A DNA stretch of 64,000 nt from Batillaria attramentaria (GCA_018292915.2 JACVVK020000292.1:484501-548500); one strand, 5' to 3'; shown: positions 1 through 11,336, counted from the first letter of the stretch. Translations and numbers: made by a program. Notes: generated by a model from the sequence alone, not told the origin.

Positions 1-47
1 CACACACACACACACACACACACACGCGCGCACGCACACACACACAC

Positions 48-91
<44 letters not shown>
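1..91. repeat. (CA)n/(CG)n microsatellite
   Basis: Continuous dinucleotide repeat from the window edge, with cgcgcg interruptions. Confidence 0.98.
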
Positions 92-93
<2 letters not shown>

Positions 94-244
94 ATTCCTC
101 AGCTGTATAAAACCAGTATACTCTGAACAAATGCAACATTATTCCATTTTACAGACCCCCCAAACACCACACTAACTTGTTCAACGTGTTCAGGTAACAC
201 GTGTAATACAAATCTTTGAGCATCTTTTTCACATTGTCTCATAC

Positions 245-388
245 CTTGTTATCACCACCAGACACAGCCAGAATGTTGCCCGTCACTGACCATGACACGT
301 GCCAGACGACATCGTTGAATTTGTGCAGAATACGAGAAGTCCACTGGTTGCTCGTGCCGTCGTTTGTCCAGATGATTACCCGACAATC
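245..388 (-). CDS. SEC13: SEC13 exon 9 (WD repeat 6 start), last SEC13 exon in window
   Basis: 144 nt, 48 codons, acceptor ctgacag, donor gtatga, phase 0 at both ends. It reads [19 protein letters not shown], then [19 protein letters not shown], then [10 protein letters not shown]. The remaining residues of the family (about 40) are beyond position 1. Confidence 0.96.
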
Positions 389-3300
389 CTGTCAGTTTAG
401 TCGTTGATAAAGAATAAATCATTCATGTTCACAAAACAGATAATCACTTTATCAGTTCCCCAATGCCATCAAGTCTTTCATTCTTCTCTTATTTTCTTTC
501 TTTTTTCACTTTACTTTACGCATACTGCTTTCACAGAATATCTTCTTCCACTTTTGCGTTCCCTATTTCAGGGGTCACACTGTACAGAAAGCAAGAGCAC
601 CTTCAAGGGAACTTCACTTGATTTTTATCAAACCCGATAATAGTGGGTAAGTGGATGCTGCAAGGGAGAGAACTGTGCCTATATGGGAGGAGTGATCACA
701 CGATCTAGCAGATCCCAGCACAGAAACAAAATCAAAGCGGGGGACAGCACTACTGAGTGAAAGAAGCTGAGAGGAGGCAAGATGGTAAAGCTCTGCTAGA
801 TCTCGTGATCACTCTTCCCGTGCAGGTACAGTTCTCTCCCTTGCAGCGTCCACTTACCTATTCATTCCCTTTGAGTAAACCTCGCAAAATCAAAACAGAA
901 ACTATACTGAATGTAATTGAGCCAGTGTATGTACACAGTGTCCAAAAGCTTATCTGAACTTACTTTCTGTGGACGTGAACGTCACAGCCTGTACAGACCA
1001 GTAAATGTGTGAAAACGTGCTTCCGCAGTACCCATGACTGTAAATGTTCACACAGACACGCTTGGTACAGAGACTGAAGCATATTTCACTGTTCCTCCCA
1101 TCCCGAAAAAGCATGCACTCACTGAATCGTGCCTCTCGAACACAGGGATATTTACCAAGTTTAACGTTTTCCTTCATTTGTACTTTGTTATGCACGCTGA
1201 TACCAGAGGTCGGATTACTTGCCTGTGAGCAGGACGCGATGATGTTTCGCGGCAAGCCGATGGAGGGTGCCCAAGCCACGTCACGCACCCAGTCGCTGTG
1301 GCCCTCCAACTTCTGGTCTTCAACCCACTGTCCATCCTCCTCCCTGCGAGATGCAAATACAATAAGTTTATAACAGAGATCCTCAAACCATAGCTGCTGG
1401 AAAAACTTGCCTAGATGAGACGCACCAATTCTAATTCTGCTAGGTGTTCACAGCAGACGTTTTCTTTTACAACAGATGCGCTGATATGTGCGTCTGGAAA
1501 TAGTCTATTTTACAGGGCCTAAAATGGTCTATGACCCAGGAAGAGGGAAACTGTGTAGCATTTAGTGATGAAGTGGCTGAACGACGAGCGCACATCTGCT
1601 GTTATGTTAAGGATGTCCGGGGGTGTGTTCCCCACTTTTTTGTTTTGTTTTGTTTTTTATTAGACCAAAATCTGTGGAGTGTGGTGCATTTTGGCTTGAT
1701 TTTTTGAGTGCTTCAGAGGAGGAAACACTTTCTCTTTAGGAATTAGACTAAAATCTGTGCAATTTGGTGCATTTTGGAATGATTTTACGCACGTCAGAGG
1801 AGGACAAATTTCCAGCCAGAGGTGGGAATCCACCAACAGGTGGTAGATTTTAAGCTCTGATTTCAACAATAGGTAGAGCTGTGAATGCAACACACTAACT
1901 TGTACAGACTGTGCAAAGGATTATTGAAATAGAAAGCTCCTCTGATCAGCGAGTGACGACAACACTGCAGCAGACGCCACATCTACTACTCAACCGATGG
2001 CAGCAAAGGTCAAAATCACCGTTTCACCAGTGTCACCACTCACCTCCATATTTTCACCAGGTTGTCGCAACCTCCTGATACAAAACGTTTGATGGGTTGT
2101 TGTCGGGCGCTCTGGTCGAACAGTGCATTGGGGGCGGTGGACGGGGCCCAGCTCACAGCATTACAGCCAATCTGTGTCAAACCGGAGTCAGTACATATTA
2201 TTAGTTCAGTTGTAGACTTGAAACCAGATGTTCCACGGATCACTGACCCAGTAAAAATGCAAACAGTGATTTCAAATGTGCCAGCTTCTTGAAAACAAAT
2301 TTTGACTCACAAAGGTATTGAATGGTCTTTACCCAAAGTACATACCTACCCAATGCAATGTACTCATTTTTCATTCAAAATATTGTACAGTGTTGTGTGT
2401 AAAGGGGGTGTGTTCACAATGCACCCTGCAATGCAAAGGCCTGTGTGGCTGGCCGCAGTGTACTCATTTTTCATTCAAAATATTGTACAGTGTTGTGTGT
2501 AAAGGGGGTGTGTTCACAATGCACCCTGCAATGCAAAGGCCTGTGTGGCTGGCCGCAGTGTACTCATTTCTCATTCAAAATATTGTACAGTGTTGTGTGT
2601 AAAGGGGGTGTGTTCACAATGCACCCTGCAATGCAAAGGCCTGTGTGGCTGGCTGCAATGTACTCATTTTTCATTCAAAATATTGTACAGTGTTGTGTGT
2701 AAAGGGGGTGTGTTCACAATGCACCCTGCAATGCAAAGGCCTGTGTGGCTGGCTGCAATGTACTCATTTTTCATTCAAAATATTGTACAGTGTTGTGTGT
2801 AAAGGGGGTGTGTTCACAATGCACCCTGCAATGCAAAGGCCTGTGTGGCTGGCCGCAGTGTACTCATTTCTCATTCAAAATATTGTACAGTGTTGTGTGT
2901 AAAGGGGGTGTGTTCACAATGCACCCTGCAATGCAAAGGCCTGTGTGGCTGGCCGCAGTGTACTCATTTCTCATTCAAAATATTGTACAGTGTTGTGTGT
3001 AAAGGGGGTGTGTTCACAATGCACCCTGCAATGCAAAGGCCTGTGTGGCTGGCCGCAGTGTACTCATTTCTCATTCAAAATATTGCACTACGTTCCAAAT
3101 GACTAAAGTGTCTAAATCAATAATCTGCTCAGAGATGACCTGGTAGAGCAAGAAACTGAACCTTAGTGACAAATCTAATCAGTTCTAATGTCAAGATTTC
3201 ACAATAGGACGGTATTTATGAAGTACGTTCAGCTACGATAAATGCCTTTAAAAAAATTGTGTGTAACAGGAATCTCCTGTACTTACATGACCTTTTAGAT

Positions 3301-4662
3301 CTACATGCATTTATCCTAACTAAATGCTATACAATGCTTGACAATTTAGCCAAACAGGACTTACCGTGTGGGCATTATTGATCTTTTTGCTGTCCCAGGT
3401 ACCATCTCCTGCAAATAAAACACAAAATTCCGGATAAAGAATCACTTATGCACAAAATGAACATAACGCACCATGAATATTTTCACTGCCGCACACTTTG
3501 TAATGATAACGTCCCTTTATTCCATTCTGAGCAAGTTTAAACAATGAAGATTCAATTTCATGACTTTTTGTGAAAGGGTTAAAACAGTAAATAGTTTGTA
3601 TTTCCATTAAAGCAAAATTTGAAAAACAAAATCAGTCCAAACCTCATGTTCAATCTTTTTATTTTACAGGCGCACTGACCGCCCCAAAAGGCAAGTTCAA
3701 ATGTCTGGCAGTTGCACAGACTATCACTACATGAGTTCCGTCATCATTTTCCTTCAACAAGAACACGCTGAGGCTTTACCAAAGTCTATCACCAAAGTCC
3801 GCAATCTGAGACTCACCGGTGGTGGAAATGACGGAGATGGAGCCGTCAGAACTACCACAGGCCAGAATCAGGCCCAGCTCATGTGGCGCAAAACACACGG
3901 AGTTCACTGCAAACAGAACGGTTCTTTATATTACTGAAGTCTCAGGCATTTGTATTGCCACTTAAAATGCAAGCATTGTAGCAGAGAGCTGTACATGTTC
4001 CACATGTAAGTAATGATTATCTTGAAAGACACATCGCATGAAAAATGGGGAAGAAAAACATGTTGCTGGGCATTTGAAATGAATAAATAAATGAAGTCCT
4101 GACTATTATTTGTTTCAGCCCAGTAATAGGAAAACACAAATGCACAGTTTCTAAACAACAAGAACAATTTTATTTCAATTTTATTCATAAACATTAAAGA
4201 TGATACATAATTAACTGGGGATATCCTTTCAAAACTAATAAAAAAAATTCAAATGACTAATTACAAAGACCAACCTGAAGAATCATGGTTTGAGTACTCA
4301 TACAGCTTGTCCCATGACCCGTTGTTCTCCTTCCATATGATGACTTTGCGATCGTAACCACATGACGCTAACACACTACCATACATTGGGTGGGCCCAGG
4401 CTAGCTGCCAAACAGGCCCTTCATGTCTGAAATTTTCACATGGAAAACATTTTATTTGTGCGTGTGTGAGAGTAATCTTAAGGTTTTTATAGGTGTGTGA
4501 GTACACAAGACTTTTATGTGTGTGTGTGAGAGTAAGTTTTATATGAGTGTGCAAGTGCTTCAGATATTTTCATATACATAATTATGTGTTTGGGAGTGGT
4601 TTTATATTATAAGGGCGTGAGTGCTTTGGGCTTATATGGGGATGGGGTGGGGGTGGGGGGGT

Positions 4663-4723
<61 letters not shown>

Positions 4724-7236
4724 CACGCACTTAGATACTTGTGTGTGTGACTGAGGATTTTTTTTTTTTTTTAGTGCAAGTTTTATTTGTTATTACGTAT
4801 TATGTCTTCTTCTTATTTTTTATGGTGCCCTATAATTTCCCTTCTGGGATTAATAAAGCATTTTGAATTTGAATTTGAATCAACTTTTTTATCTTTTCTT
4901 TTTTTTTTCTTTTTTTTTAAATAAATGAAACCATAAAGTCATGGGATGATAAAGGTAAAAGTTTTAAAAAGCATTGACCAGGTAATGAAGTATACCAAGA
5001 CAAACACACACAAAAATCGGTGACAGACCTCGGCAACTCTACAAGAAACAATCTCAAAGTTAAACAGTTGTGATGATAATAAATAAATTAAAAGTTGTAG
5101 TTCTTGATTTTATTTAACCCCTCAAAAAACATCTTATCTCATATATATATATATTTGAATTTAACTTACTCTAAAACCTAAAGTAAAACTATTACATGTA
5201 CACAGCGATCGTCACATGTGTCAGGACCATGGTAGCCATTCGGGCTACCGCCCTGAACAAAACTGGTAGCCCAAAAAACAATTCTGGAAGCCGGAGTGGC
5301 TGCTAGGTTCTGATTCATCTCAGAATTCCTGCTCGCCATTCGGGCTACTGCTACCGGAGCTTTCACTCGCCTGACGGTAAATTTGGTAGCGAAAGCGAGC
5401 GGGCGAGCGCATTTAACGATCGCTGGTACAAGCAAAACAATTCAACACCTATCTGAAGTAAACTGTTCTAGTACACAGAAAGATATATACAGTCAAACCT
5501 GTGTAAGGCGGTCACCCAAGGGACTGGGTCAAACTGACCACCTTAGACAGGTCCCGGGTTATCCAGGGTGTCATGTCAACAGCTAGTCTGTCAGGGTATC
5601 CTCTGGGGTGACCAGGTTAGACAGTGGTTTGGCTTATACAGGTGACCGCCTTGGCAGGTTCGACTGTATATATATATACATGTACTTCAACTGTACCCAT
5701 ATATATACATGTACTTCAACTGTACCCACGACTGTAACAGTTCATACAGACATGTTTGGTACAGAGACTGAAGCGTTTCACTGTTCCTCCCATCCCGAAA
5801 AAGTATGCACTCACTGAATCGTGCATCTCGGACACAGGGAGGGTACTTAAGTTAAATATTCAACTATCCAATAAACCATATTTCAGATACATCAATTCTA
5901 TCATAATTTAGACTAAGTGTATGTATTATATTTACTGATGAATGCATGGGAGACACTCTGAAATTTTGAAAGCACTGAAAGCATGACCGGAATGCAGAGA
6001 CAGTGAATGAGTGATATGCTGGGGTGCCCAGAAAGGTGAAACACACTGGTCACAATTTTCTGCAATTTTAAAGGCATCTGGTGACCTCCCTTGGCATCTA
6101 AAGTAAAATATGAACATGACATTTCCACTTCGGTTGCTACTATATAACCCACAATTTTCTCAAATTACAAAATTTCACTCAGGGCAGATTCTTTTAACAA
6201 CAACAACAAAAAATAAATGGATGAATTTATGCCATCCAAATAGAGAAGTGTCATCCATGCTCCCATCAGCAAAGGTACTCTTCATTCAAACCCATCTCAC
6301 CTGTCATACTCATCTAACACCTTAGCAACTTGCAGACCCAACACAAAGCAAACTCAACTCACCCCCTTAGGTCTGCAATAGGCACCTGCTGCCCACTGCT
6401 TACATCAAAAAGTTTGATGGAGCGATCTGAAGAACATGTTGCCAGCTTTGTGCCATAGTAGTCCAGCTGGGCATCATGCTACAGACAACAGAAAAAAGTA
6501 CTAATAACTATTCCATAAAACTAAAACAAAAAAAATCAGTAAAATTAAAATTACAATTTCACCTGTCCCATCTTTGAAAGATCTGGTAATACGTCTGGCA
6601 GTAGTCAGTGATGGATTGCAACAACAAAAATCAAACAAATTAAGTGTGTGGTAGTTCATATTTTACATAGTGTTTACATACATTTATTGATGTAATAAAC
6701 ATTTCATTTTGAATACATGTCAGACACTGAGAATACTCACAATCATGTCTTCATGTCCTGTATCAACTGAGTTGATGACTGACACCTGAAAACACAAAAC
6801 CACAGATATACCTCCTGGCGAAACAGACCAGCATACCACGAAACAACATACAATTAGCGCATACTATCAGTATACAACCACCACAGACACACCTCATCGC
6901 CAAATTGACCAGCATATCACGAAACAACAGTATCTTTACCGTTTACAGGGCTAAAAGAAACAGCTGGGACGGTGACAGATCCCAGTTTTTACAAAGTCTG
7001 TGACTTGTGACACGCGTGATGTCCTAAGAAATTGGCAGAAGGACAAGTCTGCTTTATGAACGATTCGTTGGTCAACACACAGACACACACAAAATAGGAG
7101 ACAGCTGTCGCAAGGAAAGATTGTCGAACAGATTTTGTTACAGAACACAACAACGACCCATCTCAAATCAGCCGGGTCAGCTTCACTCTGCGTCTATTTG
7201 CAATCAGAGAGGTAGTACGCCAAACACACTTACCAT
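245..7236 (-). CDS. SEC13: SEC13 homolog, WD40 protein of COPII coat and nuclear pore (3' end outside window)
   Basis: Nine coding exons on the minus strand join in frame to 281 codons (animal SEC13 has about 320). The product is a six-bladed WD40 propeller. In this family it pairs with SEC31 in the outer COPII cage on ER-derived vesicles, with the NUP107-160 Y complex at the nuclear pore, and with GATOR2 in mTORC1 signalling. Seen directly: [16 protein letters not shown] at the N-terminus, then the blade motifs [25 protein letters not shown] [55 protein letters not shown] and [20 protein letters not shown], in the order expected for SEC13. The last exon, with the final propeller strand and C-terminal tail, lies left of position 1. 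Introns are 0.4 to about 2 kb and rich in repeats. No frameshift or internal stop is seen. Identification rests on remembered family sequence; confidence is high. Confidence 0.97.
1029..1149 (+). repeat. Dispersed repeat copy A (pairs with 5722-5840)
   Basis: About 120 bp beginning taccca and ending gacacaggga or similar, sharing long identical blocks with 5722-5840 in the same orientation, including ggtacagagactgaagc and cctcccatcccgaaaaag. Both copies lie in SEC13 introns. Family not recognised. Confidence 0.85.
1223..1343 (-). CDS. SEC13: SEC13 exon 8 (WD repeat 5), followed by a GC splice donor
   Basis: 121 nt, acceptor ctcgcag. It encodes [19 protein letters not shown] then [20 protein letters not shown], ending SQ in phase 0. 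The exon ends CACAG and the intron starts gcaagt: a GC-AG intron with an otherwise ideal donor. No GT in a workable position keeps the next exon in frame. Confidence 0.94.
1660..1845 (-). repeat. Dispersed repeat, two tandem sub-copies, related to 34228-34415 and 62065-62150
   Basis: Two diverged copies of an approximately 90-bp unit. Read on the minus strand it carries the blocks ccacctctggct, cctcctctga and cacagattttagtcta. The same blocks occur on the plus strand near 34228-34415 and partly near 62065-62150, so this is an interspersed family. Confidence 0.75.
2044..2171 (-). CDS. SEC13: SEC13 exon 7 (WD repeat 4)
   Basis: 128 nt, acceptor gacacag, donor gtgagt, ending in phase 2. It reads [20 protein letters not shown] then [16 protein letters not shown], the blade 4 signature with the GGCDNL motif. 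Confidence 0.96.
2356..3087. repeat. 100-bp tandem array in SEC13 intron
   Basis: About 7.3 head-to-tail copies of a 100-bp unit, nearly identical, with a few sites alternating between two states (for example ggccgcag/ggctgcaa and catttttc/catttctc). The array makes overlapping open frames on the plus strand spaced exactly 100 bp apart; these are artefacts of the repeat, not genes. Confidence 0.97.
3365..3408 (-). CDS. SEC13: SEC13 exon 6
   Basis: A short 44-nt exon, acceptor tttgcag, donor gtaag, bringing the frame to phase 0. It encodes [15 protein letters not shown], the conserved loop before blade 4. The intron after it holds the 100-bp tandem array. Confidence 0.94.
3817..3906 (-). CDS. 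SEC13: SEC13 exon 5 (WD repeat 3)
   Basis: 90 nt, acceptor tttgcag, donor gtgagt, phase 1 at both ends. It reads [20 protein letters not shown] then [11 protein letters not shown]. The match to SEC13 blade 3 is clear although no long open frame exists on this strand. Confidence 0.95.
4275..4426 (-). CDS. SEC13: SEC13 exon 4 (WD repeat 2)
   Basis: 152 nt, acceptor ttttcag, donor gttggt (weaker than consensus), ending in phase 1. It encodes [20 protein letters not shown] through [14 protein letters not shown] to HDSS, the second WD blade. The preceding intron (4427-6362) holds the pogo-like MITE. Confidence 0.96.
4665..4730. repeat. (GT)n(GC)n microsatellite
   Basis: Dinucleotide run of about 60 bases ending in alternating gc, inside a SEC13 intron and next to a G-rich stretch. 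Confidence 0.95.
4846..4881 (+). repeat. Retroposon-like 3' tail, AATAAA plus TTGAAT repeats
   Basis: The block aataaagcattttgaattt continues as tandem ttgaat. The same arrangement occurs at 57594-57634 (plus) and 24986-25050 (minus). Such a polyadenylation-like signal followed by short tandem repeats is typical of LINE/SINE 3' ends. The body of the element is not recognisable. Confidence 0.5.
5490..5666. mobile_element. MITE with pogo/Tc1-like terminal inverted repeats
   Basis: 177 bp with inverted ends beginning CAGTCAAACCTG (left) and CAGTCGAACCTG (right, complement), both continuing into ggcggtcacc. TA dinucleotides flank it at 5488-5489 and 5667-5668, the target duplication expected of the Tc1/mariner/pogo superfamily. 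There is no coding sequence. It sits in the SEC13 intron between exons 3 and 4. Confidence 0.85.
5722..5840 (+). repeat. Dispersed repeat copy B (pairs with 1029-1149)
   Basis: Second copy of the repeat described at 1029-1149, preceded by two direct copies of a short atatacatgtacttcaact block. It has no coding potential. Confidence 0.85.
6363..6478 (-). CDS. SEC13: SEC13 exon 3 (WD repeat 1)
   Basis: 116 nt from acceptor ctgtag to donor gtgagt, ending in phase 2. It reads [20 protein letters not shown] and continues [19 protein letters not shown], the first WD blade, with YYG, CSSDRS and KLFDV typical of SEC13. Confidence 0.96.
6741..6785 (-). CDS. SEC13: SEC13 exon 2
   Basis: Fifteen codons, [15 protein letters not shown], with acceptor ttttcag and donor gtgagt, phase 0 at both ends. 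This is the conserved SEC13 N-terminal strand leading to the first WD repeat. Confidence 0.95.
7234..7236 (-). CDS. SEC13: SEC13 exon 1, coding part (initiator ATG only)
   Basis: The ATG is followed at once by the donor gtaagtgtg, so the first coding exon gives only the start methionine. The base at -3 is A, a good Kozak context. Exon 2 then begins with codon 2 (GTG, Val), giving M-VSVIN as in animal SEC13. The 5' UTR lies at higher coordinates; its start cannot be fixed from sequence. Confidence 0.88.
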
Positions 7237-8203
7237 TGTGTTTCGTCTGGTTTGTATTCACTCTCTAGAAGTTATGCCACGTAAATGACTTGAAGTTTGT
7301 CTCTTATTTCACACGAAATGGGTGAAATGTGTCTTCGGGAACGTGGCAAAATTTCTCTTCGCCTGCCCAGTTAACTTCCGGTTAGGGGACGAAACTCGGA
7401 ATTTTGTGAAAGTTGTTTCCCCTGTACTGCAAGGCGTCAGATCATGGGGCGCCAAATGTACTAAAACAAGATTATCCACTTACTTCGTCAAAGGCTTTTT
7501 TCTCCATGCCCCTGTTTTCTGTATCACCCTTATGTGGTGGAAAAGGAGGTTAAATCATCAACCAAACACCCATCCACCCTCCCTCACAGTCTCCAATCCC
7601 CTACGGTTTCGCTTACAAATTTATACCGATAAATAACTTGAGCAGAACACAATCCGGATTCTCTGTGTCAGTCCCTAAAAACAAATTTACCCAGCCGTTA
7701 GACGGGTGTCTCGGGTTACGCTTGGCCCGGGTGTGAAATATTTTGCGACAATCTCACCCGCACATCTCTCGACCTAGATCAGTTTTGAGTCGTCGCCGCG
7801 TTGTCTCGCTTTCGTTACGGTTGTGGGTTTGAAGAAGAGAGGGGGGGGGGGGGGGGGAATCAGTGAAACTTAAGAACAGTTGCGTCAATGCATACTGACT
7901 CGTGACTTACACACAGTGCTCCGCAAAGGGCTATGGCACACAGTATTCAGTTACACAAAGTACACTGTAGTCTGTACATGTATAGGAATGCCGCACAGTG
8001 ACTGAGAACTCGCCGTCTAATTGCAGAGGAGCGGGTCAGTAATTAGTGTGTCTGGCAGTGGCTAACCTAGTTAATCTGCACTCAACACTTAGCCTACACG
8101 TAATGTATCACTTTAAAAGTTAACACTATAGGAAAAAAATAAGTTTTTCTGCTGTCGGCATTCAGTGATACCCCCCCCCCCCCTTTCCCCACCCCGCCCA
8201 TGC
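7237..8203. other. SEC13 upstream region / 5' UTR and likely promoter
   Basis: No coding exon. The first few hundred bases upstream of the SEC13 ATG must hold its 5' UTR and promoter; the sequence around 7680-7810 is relatively rich in CG dinucleotides (ggcccggg, cgtcgccgcg), fitting a housekeeping promoter. No TATA box is convincing. G and C homopolymers lie at about 7838-7857 and 8171-8183. Confidence 0.4.
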
Positions 8204-8211
8204 CCGGTGTA

Positions 8212-8375
8212 GCAGTCCAGATTATACCCCGCCTGGAGTATAACCCCCGTATAAACTGGCCTAGTCCAGACTATGCCCCCGTATAAACTGGCCTAGCCCA
8301 GACTATACCCCCGTATAAACTGGCCTAGCCCAGACTATACCCCGGGGTGTACTCTGGCCTAGGCTCGTTTAACCC
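8212..8375. repeat. Short tandem repeat with tataccccc and ggcctag blocks
   Basis: About four copies of a unit near 38-42 bp containing ccagactatacccccgtat and aactggcctag, at the left end of the TIR element. Related blocks appear in inverted form at 9455-9541. Confidence 0.8.
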
Positions 8376-8577
8376 TCTCCTGCCCCGCCCCTTTAACCCC
8401 CCTACCACGGACGACCAGAGAGAGAAACAGAAACGTCTTTGCTTGAATGTTGCACTCGTTTGCAACTCTATGTTCAATGACGACGTGTGGCACACGTGAG
8501 CGATTCTATAGTTTTCTTGTTTCCTTCCTGTTACTTTATTTTTGTTAAATCTGTGTTGTAATTGTCCTAATGCACCC

Positions 8578-8751
<174 letters not shown>

Positions 8752-8993
8752 AGGGAGAGAGAGTGTCTTAAGGTGCCTCTGCAGGGAAATTGTGTAAACT
8801 TGCAATGCAGGCTAGTATCTCATAATGTACAAGACAAACCGCTTCATTCTGAAAAGAGCAAAGAGCCAAGTGGGCGTTTCCTCAGAGTCACATAGTAAAT
8901 TTTTTTTAGATGCACTTTAAAATAGAACTAGACCCAAATTAACAACAGCCAGGGTTTCTCTTGGTGTGATGATAACAGTAGTCTACCTGAATG

Positions 8994-9308
8994 TCAAACG
9001 CTCAAAACCACATTGAAGTGGCCGCTTCTGTTTTCAATGTGGAAGCAAACTTCGCTTGTCTCCTTTAGTGAAAACTTTGCGGGATATCGCATCCAGCGCA
9101 CATTGGTTCCCACCTTGGTATAGATGTAAATGTTATATGCAAGAAAGTTTGCTGTGGTGAGAATTTCAACGGCAGTAGCCCAAGTGCCATCATCTTGCAT
9201 TCTTTCTCTTGTCTGCAACATTTTTGATGTCGTAGATGTAGTCCGGATATTTTTTTGTCTTCGTTCTTTTCTGTTGGATAAACTTTCAAAATCTGCTGGT
9301 ATAGGCAA
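8994..9308 (-). pseudogene. OTU-type cysteine protease C-terminal fragment inside transposon
   Basis: The minus-strand frame contains DDGTWATAVEILTTANFL, then YNIYIYTKVG, a W...YP segment, and ends SGHFNVVLSV. This is the pattern of the second half of OTU deubiquitinases: the GTWATxVEI helix, the IYxYT strand and the catalytic His in HF-N/D-V-V. The N-terminal catalytic D-x-C part (GDGNC-F) is not found upstream before the element ends, so the domain is incomplete. OTU domains are often carried by invertebrate transposons. Recognition is by pattern only. Confidence 0.5.
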
Positions 9309-11271
9309 TCATCCATCTCGGCTTGACAGGTTGAGAACAACTGACACAAAAACCGGACTTGACACGCAAACGGCCGTGTGCAAACACTTTAGTGAACTCT
9401 GTTCACAGGTGGGTATATTCCGGGCAGGAGGGGGTGAATCCGTCCTGGGCTGATCTATACCCAGGGGGTTGAACCGGCCTAGGCTACTTTATACCCGAGG
9501 GTATAAAGTAGCCAGGGGTATACTCCGGCCTGTTACACCGGCCCGGCCACCACTGATCACACCTTCCTAACCCTCATCCCAAACTTCAACCATCCCCACC
9601 CCTTGCTGTTTAAGTAAGGTGCTAGAGAATCTGTCTCGGGCCGTTTGTGGACACTGCAGGCGTGGGGAGAGGGGGGGGGGGAGGACTTTTTTCCGGCTTT
9701 ATTTTGTCGTCTATCACTAGCTCCGTCCTTCCCTCCTGCCAGCTCCCCCCCCCCCCTCCGTCAAAATCGCCGACTGCCACTTTACCCCCCCCCCTTTCCC
9801 TCTCTCTCTCTCTCTCTCCTAATAAATAACCAAGCCAACTGATGAATGATGCACTGCCGGGTGGTTACATTATTTCTTGCCTCCTCATTGATAGTTGTGG
9901 CCGGACTGGAGGAAAGTTAACTGGAAGCCATTATTAGCATGAAAATGGTTGAACAATACCCGGCACAGAACTATGACAGCGGTGAAAAAAAGAACCAGTC
10001 AGCCCTCTATCTAGAGAAGAAACGGCTACTGTAGCCGCGCGTATTTACCGGCGACTGTGACGCTATGAGAGAGCAGTAATCCAATTTTCCGCACTGCAGG
10101 TGGACTTCTTAACGTGTTTGTCTAGCCAGCGGGGCTGAAAATCGAGTGTTTTCAGGTTTCCCACCTTACAAAGAGCAATGCACAGATTGAAAGCGTCTGA
10201 GCTTCGCCACTTCACACTTTTAACAAGTAAAAGCACTACCACGAAAATAGCCCTCAGTCTTTCGCGGCCGGACACAGAAGTCCATAACTAAGGGCGGTTA
10301 ACAACTAACAACTTAAAGGGCGGGCTAATATATATGCTACCCTTCTTATGTTCACTCACAGATCGTTCTGGGCTGTCAGTTTTTGTGGTATCTATCATAT
10401 ATATATACATGTTCTATGATTTCGCCAACCCTATTGCCTTCTCATCGTAATTACCCCGTCTCTTAGGAAGTTTTCAAACCATGGGGGTCCCCCCCCCCCC
10501 CCGGCCGTGTAACCTGCCGTCCTCTCGGTTGTCAGTCGTCAGTCACCCATACGAGGTCGGAACTGAAGTTGTCAAAAGGGACGTTGTGAAATTACCAAAC
10601 TACTGTACATCATCTGGTGCATCCCAAAACCGTAGACCCGTTTCAGCACCCATTGTCACATGTCGGTTCACGTAATACCTGCACAATCCTGTGAAGAGCC
10701 CTCGGATAATTACTAGTATGCATAGAGTACTACTGAAATGAGGGTCAGGATTCACAGACGACACTTCAATCACTAGGCCAGATCCCTCACCAATTATCTG
10801 AGGGGGACATCGGGGTACGCGTGCCGGCCTCCACAGAACTCAGTGACGGCCGTTAAACCTCGCCGGCGGAAAGGGGTAAATTGAAAGCTGGACGCAGGAC
10901 ATCAGTCACAGATTTTCCCCTGCAGCGTTTTTGGATCTCAAGGGAAACTGGAGGTGGGCAAGAAAGGAAAAGAAAACAATGGCACTGTTACACACAGTTA
11001 TCAAGCACTGGACCTGTCAAGGCCTGGGGCCGTCACGCCCCAGCTTCCCCAATTTTTCGCTTCGCGGGCAGAGCGGGACTATCAGTGGCAGTGGAGAAGG
11101 TGCACAAGAGTGGTGGTCCTTGATGTGGTGTCGAGTGTCTGTCTTACGTCCCTTGACACCGAGTGCCCTCGGTGATGGCTTATAGGTTGTCAATAAAACC
11201 TGTGACGGATAGACCTTCTTAAGGGAGGGGATCAATGTTAGTCACACTCTGTGTATGCGATTGTCACGGTG

Positions 11272-11272
11272 T

Positions 11273-11334
<62 letters not shown>
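11272..11334. repeat. (GT)n microsatellite
   Basis: About 30 copies of gt, uninterrupted. Confidence 0.97.

Positions 11335-11336
<2 letters not shown>

Noticed and set aside
2302..3102. Overlapping 85-residue frames spaced 100 bp apart
   Set aside because: Produced by the 100-bp tandem array, whose unit is open in one frame; no start context or homology, and the array lies in a SEC13 intron.
5178..5435. Minus-strand 85-codon frame near gccattcgggctac repeats
   Set aside because: The frame lies over short repeated blocks and shows no homology; treated as noncoding intron sequence.
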